Of a stretch of DNA of 5,566 bases, positions 1 through 3,817 are shown piece after piece. Origin of the DNA: Candidatus Altarchaeota archaeon (GTDB lineage Archaea; Altiarchaeota; Altiarchaeia; IMC4; DAOVSA01). Both the position numbers and the translations under genes were made by a program. Position 1 is the stretch's first letter. The number at the start of each line of letters is the position of its first letter. Location: assembly GCA_030633635.1 (NCBI GenBank), contig DAOVSA010000045.1, positions 1 to 5,566 on the forward strand. The letters run 5' to 3'. Below the pieces are notes generated by a model, which worked only from the letters and a program-made list of their open reading frames with translations, did not search any database and was not told the DNA's origin.

Positions 1-411
1 ACTCCTGTTATAATCCACTCTGCCGGTACTTAGATCATATCTTCCGGGATCTTCCTCCAGATGAACTTCCCATATCCCAACGCCGTTCAGCTCACCATTT
101 ATGCCGATTGGTTCTGATGTCCTTTGATATCCACTCGGAAGATCTGGATAGCTATAGTGTTTCCTTTTCACGTACGTCTTTCCCAGATTAATCTCACAGT
201 TTAGTAATCTGGAGATCATCACACCCATTACCAGTGTTTTTTCATTCAATGGAAATGGTTTTGCACCTGGCATGCCTGTACAAACCTCGCACGTATTTAC
301 ATTTGGCTTGTCTACCGCATAATAATTGGTGGGGCAATTACAAAAAAGTTTACGATTCGTTTTCAAAGGAACGTGAATTTCCAGGCCGATTTTAAGGTTT
401 AGGTCAGACAT
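1..411 (-). CDS. gatB: Glutamyl/aspartyl-tRNA amidotransferase subunit B, N-terminal part (runs off left edge)
   Basis: Subunit B of the GatCAB amidotransferase, which binds misacylated Glu-tRNA(Gln) or Asp-tRNA(Asn) and, with the GatA glutaminase, converts it to the correct amide form in the cytosol. The 137 visible residues begin MSDLNLKIGLEIHV. They show the family signature IGLEIH (8-13), a four-cysteine zinc site (C24-x-C26 and C41-x2-C44), the YPDLPSGYQ motif (88-96), HLEEDPG (117-123) and VDYNRS at the window edge. I prefer GatB over the archaeal paralogue GatE because of IGLEIHV rather than IGLEIHQQ and the absence of any N-terminal extension. The ATG at 411-409 overlaps the stop of the upstream cargo gene (ATGTCTGA shared), with a weak AAGGA about 11 nt upstream, so translational coupling is likely. 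No promoter of its own is visible; expression probably depends on the promoter near 1470. A second, truncated copy of this N-terminus lies at 1392-1433. Confidence 0.88.
   Translation of the reverse strand, partial: MSDLNLKIGLEIHVPLKTNRKLFCNCPTNYYAVDKPNVNTCEVCTGMPGAKPFPLNEKTLVMGVMISRLLNCEINLGKTYVKRKHYSYPDLPSGYQRTSEPIGINGELNGVGIWEVHLEEDPGRYDLSTGRVDYNRS
370..411 (-). repeat. Direct repeat, intact gatB copy (partner at 1392-1433)
   Basis: The first 42 bp of gatB match 1392-1433 at 30 of 42 positions in the same orientation, 1022 bp apart. The two copies bracket the cargo gene. The divergence is too high for a recent target-site duplication and is concentrated at silent codon positions. Confidence 0.75.
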
Positions 412-1309
412 TTTTGAGGGTTTCCTTTATCTTATTAGTCAGTTTTTTATCCAATTCTATTGTGTTCTCATAAAGAACACAATCAAATCCTTGCACATCA
501 AATGATAAATCCTCGATATTTTTGATTTTGCTTGTATTCACAGTAAAAATAACGGGTATGTTGAATCTCTTTGCTATACCGATCTCTAATCCGACATTTG
601 TGTTTTCCTCGGATACATCTGCGATACAAATTTTGGAAGACCTGATAGGGGTACATATTTTCGTACAATGAGTGCCTCCACTACCTATGGTTTCTATGGT
701 TTTCCCTGTTTTAAACTCCAAGTTTATATCCCCCTTCTTTAATACTCCAGTTACTATGCCCTCAAAATCTTTTAGTTCGTAATCATACATAACAAAGCAC
801 CCGCTTTGTTTTTCAATGTATAGGTCACAATTTCGACCTATCCATGCACAATAAAACCCCAAACCCCTTTTGAGGTCTTTTACTTGTGTTTTTAAAGATT
901 CGTTTTCAGTTTTTATTTTTTCTATGCTTTGTTGTTCATCTAATACATCCAAATGAGATTCCATCAGGCATAAAACCTCATAAAGTTCTATTAAACTACA
1001 ATGACTGAACCCCCCTCTACTACATGATAATAAAATCAGATTACACGTCTTATCTATCTCAGAGGAAGCATTTTCTGTATTCTTTTGTAGTTCAATGTGT
1101 TTATTGACATAATCGTATAACTCATGTGATAGTCGAAATTTTTTACCTGTTTCTTCAATGATTTCGCGGTAAACATCTATAAAGTTCTCTATTAGTAGGT
1201 CTCCAGAGGATAATTCCACTTCTTTACCTCTATTTTCATTGATACGCCCAGATACTATATCCTTTAATGCCTTCACCCTCCGAAGCAAAACTCTCAAACT
1301 CATTTTCAT
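404..1309 (-). CDS. Cargo gene: coiled-coil protein with C-terminal nucleoside deoxyribosyltransferase/TIR-like domain
   Basis: I do not recognise this as a named family. Numbering from the ATG at 1309, the protein has 301 residues. Residues 1-115 are mostly helical and charged and match nothing I know. About 120-147 reads as a coiled coil (SIEKIKTENESLKTQVKDL). About 170-301 resembles the nucleoside 2-deoxyribosyltransferase/DRHyd/TIR-like fold: CFVMYDY (171-177), then SSKICIADVSEENTNVGLEIG with the conserved Glu (E242), then IPVIFTVN. In that superfamily the NVxxE(L/I)G glutamate is the catalytic residue for cleaving N-glycosidic bonds of nucleosides or NAD. Eleven cysteines, including HCTKIC, are unusual and might bind metal or form a redox site. 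Start choice: the open frame extends to a TTG at 1360, but those extra 17 codons cross a perfect hairpin, and the gatB-like leader ORF stops 4 nt before the ATG at 1309, which suggests coupling. The stop overlaps gatB by 8 nt. A defence or signalling effector role is inference only. Confidence 0.75.
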   Translation of the reverse strand: MKMSLRVLLRRVKALKDIVSGRINENRGKEVELSSGDLLIENFIDVYREIIEETGKKFRLSHELYDYVNKHIELQKNTENASSEIDKTCNLILLSCSRGGFSHCSLIELYEVLCLMESHLDVLDEQQSIEKIKTENESLKTQVKDLKRGLGFYCAWIGRNCDLYIEKQSGCFVMYDYELKDFEGIVTGVLKKGDINLEFKTGKTIETIGSGGTHCTKICTPIRSSKICIADVSEENTNVGLEIGIAKRFNIPVIFTVNTSKIKNIEDLSFDVQGFDCVLYENTIELDKKLTNKIKETLKNV

Positions 1310-1323
1310 ATATTTAGTCCATT

Positions 1324-1344
1324 GAATTCGCCGAAGGCGAATTC
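1324..1344. repeat. Perfect 9-bp inverted repeat, 3-nt loop
   Basis: GAATTCGCC, loop GAA, GGCGAATTC. It lies inside the leader ORF, 15 bp before the cargo ATG (transcription is leftward). In RNA it would form a strong hairpin close to the ribosome entry region, and could act in attenuation, translation control or as a cassette boundary. Confidence 0.7.
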
Positions 1345-1362
1345 CTTTTCTTTCCATCAACG

Positions 1363-1383
1363 CTTTCTTTTCCTAAAAGAAAG
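1363..1383. repeat. Second perfect 9-bp inverted repeat, 3-nt loop
   Basis: CTTTCTTTT, loop CCT, AAAAGAAAG. It has the same geometry as the hairpin at 1324-1344 and begins 39 bp from it. It lies just past the point (about 1392) where similarity to gatB ends, so it may mark the junction of inserted DNA. Confidence 0.65.
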
Positions 1384-1391
1384 GGTTGTGA

Positions 1392-1433
1392 AACAATGAT
1401 TTCCAAGCCTATTTTGATCTCTAAGTCGGACAT
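1392..1433 (-). repeat. Direct repeat, truncated gatB copy (partner at 370-411)
   Basis: The outer copy of the 42-bp gatB-start repeat. It lies immediately downstream of a plausible promoter, so it probably occupies the ancestral position of the gatB start codon. Confidence 0.7.
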
Positions 1434-1465
1434 CTTGCTTTATATCTCATTATATAATCTCCACA

Positions 1466-1475
1466 GATATTTATA
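1466..1475 (-). promoter_or_regulatory. TATA-like box for the leader-cargo-gatB unit
   Basis: On the minus strand TATAAATATC lies about 33-42 nt before the ATG at 1433, which predicts a start near 1446 and a leader of about 13 nt. A second candidate, TTATATAAT around 1450-1458, is closer and less well spaced. No convincing Shine-Dalgarno precedes the leader ATG. Confidence 0.45.
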
Positions 1476-1526
1476 CAAAGAGATTAATAATTAATTAATG
1501 AGAAGATAGTACAAAGAAGATATAGA

Positions 1527-1582
1527 ACATATACTGATCCACTTATCACTCATGGGGTCAATGGGGTAATCAGGCATCCTAG
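1527..1582 (+). repeat. Duplicate of tRNA-Trp promoter plus 5' half (partner 1634-1688)
   Basis: Matches 1634-1688 at about 50 of 56 positions with one single-base indel. The repeat starts exactly at the TATA-like ACATATAC and ends in the D-arm/anticodon-stem junction. After 1582 the two copies are unrelated. The offset between copies is 107 bp. Confidence 0.8.
1554..1582 (+). pseudogene. Truncated tRNA-Trp 5' half
   Basis: GGGGTCA followed by the D-arm of the tRNA-Trp at 1661, with an extra base between acceptor and D-stem. There is no matching anticodon arm, T-arm (no GGTTCRA) or 3' acceptor strand in the next 80 bp. It keeps a TATA-like box at 1527-1534, so it might still be transcribed. 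The sequence that follows can form two small hairpins (TCGG/CCGA near 1583-1597 and AAGAT/ATCTT near 1603-1615). Confidence 0.65.
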
Positions 1583-1633
1583 ATCGGATTTTCCCGACGA
1601 GAAAGATGCCATCTTCGCCCTTCCGGCTCGATG

Positions 1634-1641
1634 ACATATAC
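1634..1641 (+). promoter_or_regulatory. TATA-like box of tRNA-Trp
   Basis: ACATATAC lies 20-27 bp before the mature 5' end at 1661, the usual archaeal TATA spacing if transcription starts close to the mature end. The same element is conserved at 1527-1534 in the truncated copy. Confidence 0.5.
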
Positions 1642-1660
1642 TGATCCGCTTATAGCTCAC

Positions 1661-1794
1661 GGGGTCGTGGGGTAATCAGGCATCCTAGCGGGCTCCAGTA
1701 AATACAATTCCTGGAGCGCTGAGGAATCTTAGATTCCAGTGACGAATGGTAATGAAGGTACCCGCCGATGGGGGTTCAAATCCCTCCGACCCCA
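1661..1794 (+). tRNA. tRNA-Trp (anticodon CCA) with 61-nt intron after position 37
   Basis: Exon 1 is 1661-1698 and exon 2 is 1760-1794 (73 nt mature). The acceptor stem GGGGTCG/CGACCCC has seven perfect pairs. The D-arm holds A14, GG at 18-19 and A21. The anticodon stem GCGGG (1688-1692) pairs with CCCGC (1761-1765), and the loop is CT-CCA-G plus A38. The T-arm is GGGGG-TTCAAAT-CCCTC with one G-T pair; the discriminator is A at 1794 and CCA is not encoded. The intron removes 1699-1759, the canonical archaeal 37/38 position. The bulge-helix-bulge is imperfect: exon bases 32-35 (CTCC) face GAAG near the intron end with one C-A mismatch, followed by an inner helix TACAATTC/GAATGGTA with one mismatch. 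The assignment is strong; the exact intron ends rest on the anticodon-arm geometry. Confidence 0.92.
1699..1759 (+). ncRNA. tRNA-Trp intron carrying a C/D-box-type 2'-O-methylation guide for C34
   Basis: CTGGAGC (1711-1717) is a perfect 7-bp complement of exon bases 31-37. It is followed, after one G, by box D-like CTGA (1719-1722). Counting five bases upstream of CTGA gives G1714, which pairs exactly with C34, the wobble base; this is the N+5 rule for fibrillarin-guided 2'-O-methylation. After CTGA comes a perfect hairpin GGAATC-TTA-GATTCC (1723-1737), then GTGACGA (1739-1745), one mismatch from the box C consensus RTGATGA. Hairpin, CTGA and GTGACGA together would form a kink-turn that L7Ae could bind. 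Known precedent: tRNA-Trp introns of other Euryarchaeota guide Cm34 and Um39. Here only the C34 guide is visible, and position 39 is C. Confidence 0.8.
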
Positions 1795-1931
1795 AGCTTT
1801 TCAATTAAAATAGCTGATAAGAAGTTAATCAATTGTGGAACAACCAAAAAAGAAAAGGATAATTCAGATGGACGCAAAAATCTCTTGCTATCAGGTATTA
1901 ATGTATGGTATAATGTAGGATATGTGATAAT

Positions 1932-3158
1932 ATGAAATCCCTGATGATAATAATTGATGGAATGGCGGATCGTGAGTTGAAGGCGTATAAAGACAAGAGC
2001 AAAAAAACACCACTGGAAATAGCGAACATCCCGAATTTGGATCAGATGGCAAAAGAGGGACTTTGTGGACTTTTGGATTCACTTGGTATTGGAAAGAGGG
2101 CCGGCTCAGACACCGCAATCTTGTCAATACTTGGTTATGATCCATACGATGTTTATACTGGTAGAGGCCCACTCGAGGTTGCTGGAACTAAAATTAAATT
2201 CAAGGAGGATGATATCTGTCTGAGATGTAATTACGCAACAGTAAATGATGATTTCGTTCTGTTGGATAGAACTGCTGGTCATATTTCTGAAGGAACAGAG
2301 TACTTGGAAAAAACACTGAATGAAATAGACCTGGGAGTTGAGTTCAAACTTAAAAATTCAGCAGGATACAGGTGTGTCTTACTTTTGAGGGATGACGATT
2401 TATCTCCAAGCGTTGAGGATGCTACAACCGAAGAAGGTAAAAAAATAGAAGAGATTAAACCATTAGATGATGATAGGGGGTCGATAAAAACTGCAAAAGT
2501 ATTAAATGAGTTCATTAAAAAATCTTATGAAATACTGAAAGATCACCCGGTCAATTCAAAGAGAAAAGAGGAAGGAAAAATGCCAGCAAATATAATTTTG
2601 CCCAGAGGTGCCGGTGTAATACCAAGACTGGAAAATTTCTACGAAAAATATGGGTTGAGGGGCGCAGTTGTTTCAGGGATCGGTTTGGTTAAGGGAATGG
2701 GACATCTGGCAGGTATGGACATTATCGACGTACCGGAAGCCACCGGACATATCGATTCCGACTTTATGGCAAAAGGAAAGGCCGCATTAGATGCACTAAA
2801 AACCCACGATTTTGTTTTGCTTCATATCGAAGGAACTGATGAGGTAAGTCACGACAAAAACGTGAAAGAAAAGATAATGGTATTGGAGCGAGTGGATGAG
2901 ATGATTGGTTACATATCCAGGCACGTAGAGGATACTCTAGTAACTATTTTGGCGGATCATACCACCTCAACAGATCTTGGAGATCACACTGCAGATCCTG
3001 CCCCGATCGTATTATGGAATGGTGACTTTATAACCGATAAAGTCCGGGAATTCACGGAACGAGAGATGTATAGAGGAGGATTACACCGGATTCGGGGCAT
3101 GGATGTTATTCCAGTGATCCTGGATCAGATTAATAAAAGCAAGAAGTTTGGATCTTGA
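1932..3158 (+). CDS. apgM: 2,3-bisphosphoglycerate-independent phosphoglycerate mutase, archaeal type
   Basis: Interconverts 3- and 2-phosphoglycerate in cytosolic glycolysis/gluconeogenesis through a phosphoserine intermediate and two divalent metals. The 408 residues match the usual archaeal length of about 400-415. Alkaline-phosphatase-superfamily features in order: IIIDGMADR with metal ligand D9; TPLEIANIPNLD (26-37); the catalytic serine in AGSDTA (S59); an inserted lid domain around 75-190; GMGHLAGMDIIDVPEATG (255-272); HIEGTDEVSHD (298-308, ligands D303 and H307); ADHTT (D342, H343); and GDHTADPAPIV (H352). All expected ligands are present. The ATG at 1932 puts the metal-binding Asp at residue 9, as in relatives; AGGA at 1917-1920 lies 11 nt upstream, a weak Shine-Dalgarno. 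It follows tRNA-Trp by 137 bp, a gap with no gene and only a weak TATA-like GGTATAAT at 1907-1914. It is probably its own transcription unit. Confidence 0.95.
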   Translation: MKSLMIIIDGMADRELKAYKDKSKKTPLEIANIPNLDQMAKEGLCGLLDSLGIGKRAGSDTAILSILGYDPYDVYTGRGPLEVAGTKIKFKEDDICLRCNYATVNDDFVLLDRTAGHISEGTEYLEKTLNEIDLGVEFKLKNSAGYRCVLLLRDDDLSPSVEDATTEEGKKIEEIKPLDDDRGSIKTAKVLNEFIKKSYEILKDHPVNSKRKEEGKMPANIILPRGAGVIPRLENFYEKYGLRGAVVSGIGLVKGMGHLAGMDIIDVPEATGHIDSDFMAKGKAALDALKTHDFVLLHIEGTDEVSHDKNVKEKIMVLERVDEMIGYISRHVEDTLVTILADHTTSTDLGDHTADPAPIVLWNGDFITDKVREFTEREMYRGGLHRIRGMDVIPVILDQINKSKKFGS

Positions 3159-3169
3159 AAAGTTGACGT

Positions 3170-3191
3170 TCGTATTAGGCTCGTATTGGGC
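3170..3191 (+). repeat. 11-bp tandem repeat upstream of aIF5A
   Basis: TCGTATTAGGC is followed directly by TCGTATTGGGC (10 of 11 identical). It sits about 30-50 bp upstream of the TATA-like box of the aIF5A gene, a position suited to an activator or other upstream regulator, though simple replication slippage would explain it too. Confidence 0.5.
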
Positions 3192-3218
3192 ATTTGAAAT
3201 CAAAGATTAATATGCAGA

Positions 3219-3228
3219 TTAATATAAT
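3219..3228 (+). promoter_or_regulatory. TATA-like box of the aIF5A gene
   Basis: TTAATATAAT centred near 3223 predicts a start near 3250 and a leader of about 10 nt. It lies in the second of two AGATTAATAT copies (3204-3213 and 3216-3225) spaced 12 bp apart, so a second, overlapping TATA is present upstream. No Shine-Dalgarno precedes the ATG at 3261. Confidence 0.5.
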
Positions 3229-3260
3229 CACTCGAATAATATAGAAATAATAAAATTAAA

Positions 3261-3656
3261 ATGATGGATGAACGAAAAATAATCGAGATTCGAGATTTGA
3301 AAAAGGGAAGATACGCTGTTATAGACGATGAAGCATGTAAGGTAAGTGATCTCATACGTTCCAAGCCAGGGAAACATGGTGAAGCAAAGGTGAGAATCGA
3401 GGGAATCGGACTGTTTGACAATCGCAAGAGAAGTATAATCAAGCCTGCTGGACACAAAATAACCGTGCCAGTAATCAACAAGGTCATCGCCCAGGTAGTA
3501 TCGATTGTTCACGACCAGGTCCAGCTCATGGATATGGAGACTTACGAGATATTTGAATTACCAATGCCGGAGGATATTAGCGGCCTATCTGAGGGTGTAG
3601 AGGTTCTATGCCTGCAAACCATGGGCAGAAGGAAAATCTTGGAAGTTAAGCGTTAA
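3261..3656 (+). CDS. eif5a: Translation initiation factor 5A (aIF5A, hypusine-containing)
   Basis: Archaeal homologue of eIF5A/EF-P that binds the ribosomal E site and relieves stalling during peptide bond formation. It has 131 residues, typical of archaea. The N-terminal SH3-like domain (about 5-72) contains the hypusination loop SKPGKHG, in which K38 is the lysine modified from spermidine by deoxyhypusine synthase. The C-terminal OB fold (about 73-131) has the conserved VQLMDMETYE (87-96) and ends MGRRKILEVKR. Two ATG codons are adjacent (3261 and 3264); either fits, because no ribosome binding site decides between them and the predicted leader is very short. It is 102 bp downstream of apgM with its own promoter-like element, so probably monocistronic. 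Downstream genes are convergent. Confidence 0.95.
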   Translation: MMDERKIIEIRDLKKGRYAVIDDEACKVSDLIRSKPGKHGEAKVRIEGIGLFDNRKRSIIKPAGHKITVPVINKVIAQVVSIVHDQVQLMDMETYEIFELPMPEDISGLSEGVEVLCLQTMGRRKILEVKR

Positions 3657-3817
3657 TTGCCAGAGAACTGAACATAGAAACTGAACATGAATTTAGTATT
3701 GATGAAAAGGAAAAATCATACTGGTTTGGTGAAGCCAATATGGATTATATCGATCACGAGGAGAATACTCATTTAAACCTCAGCAATGAACTCTCATCCA
3801 GTTATAATGGCCTATAA
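3650..3817 (+). other. Stop-free stretch without a start codon; possible gene remnant
   Basis: After aIF5A, the frame opening at 3650 stays open for 55 codons and ends with TAA at 3815. Its translation is acidic and protein-like (for example EKSYWFGEANMDYIDHEENT) but has no initiator until an internal ATG about 25 codons from the end. It overlaps the tail of the GH57 gene on the other strand by 16 bp. It may be chance or the eroded tail of a lost gene; I recognise no family. Confidence 0.2.
3704..3715 (-). terminator. U-rich terminator candidate for purB-GH57
   Basis: On the minus strand the run TTTTTCCTTTT lies about 87 bp past the GH57 stop, with no hairpin. Archaeal polymerase stops at such T-rich tracts. 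For the convergent aIF5A transcript the nearest T-run on the plus strand is TTTTT near 3830, inside the GH57 3' end. Confidence 0.35.

Larger units (their letters stand above)
1314..1433 (-). pseudogene. Truncated gatB 5' end, now a 39-codon leader ORF
   Basis: An ATG at 1433 opens a 39-codon frame beginning MSDLEIKIGLEIIV, closely matching the first 14 residues of the intact gatB (MSDLNLKIGLEIHV; 11 of 14 identical). After codon 14 the similarity stops and the frame continues through two hairpins to a TAA at 1316-1314, four bases before the cargo ATG. The DNA identity over 42 bp is 30 of 42, and most differences are at silent positions, so both copies appear to have evolved as gatB coding sequence before truncation. 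I read it as the displaced original start (or a foreign allele) of gatB. It may now serve as a translated leader that feeds ribosomes to the cargo gene. A functional short peptide is possible but unsupported. Confidence 0.7.

Noticed and set aside
370..411. The 42-bp gatB repeat as a simple target-site duplication of a transposon
   Set aside because: There are no terminal inverted repeats or transposase, and 29% divergence at mostly silent positions indicates two separately evolved gatB alleles rather than a duplicated target.
791..810. Perfect 8-bp hairpin AACAAAGC-ACCC-GCTTTGTT as a terminator
   Set aside because: It lies inside the cargo coding sequence and the T-run follows only on the strand opposite to transcription.
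1310..1360. Extension of the cargo gene to the TTG at 1360 or the ATG at 1357
   Set aside because: The extra residues would be encoded by hairpin sequence and overlap the leader ORF in another frame. The leader stop 4 nt before 1309 makes the inner ATG more natural. It cannot be excluded.
1554..1630. A second, complete tRNA gene in the first repeat copy
   Set aside because: The acceptor and D-arm are present, but no anticodon stem with a seven-base loop, no T-arm and no partner for GGGGTCA follow before the next promoter copy.
1527..1688. CRISPR-like repeat array
   Set aside because: There are only two copies, and they are explained as the tRNA-Trp promoter and 5' half.
1749..1755. GTAATGA as a box C for a second guide in the tRNA-Trp intron
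   Set aside because: It is one mismatch from the consensus but has no box D after it, and position 39, the usual second target, is C. I keep it only as a possibility in a circular intron.
1891..2172. Minus-strand open frame opposite apgM (and similar frames opposite aIF5A and inside GH57)
   Set aside because: These are antisense or alternate-frame shadows of strongly supported genes, with low-complexity or cysteine- and serine-rich translations and no motifs.
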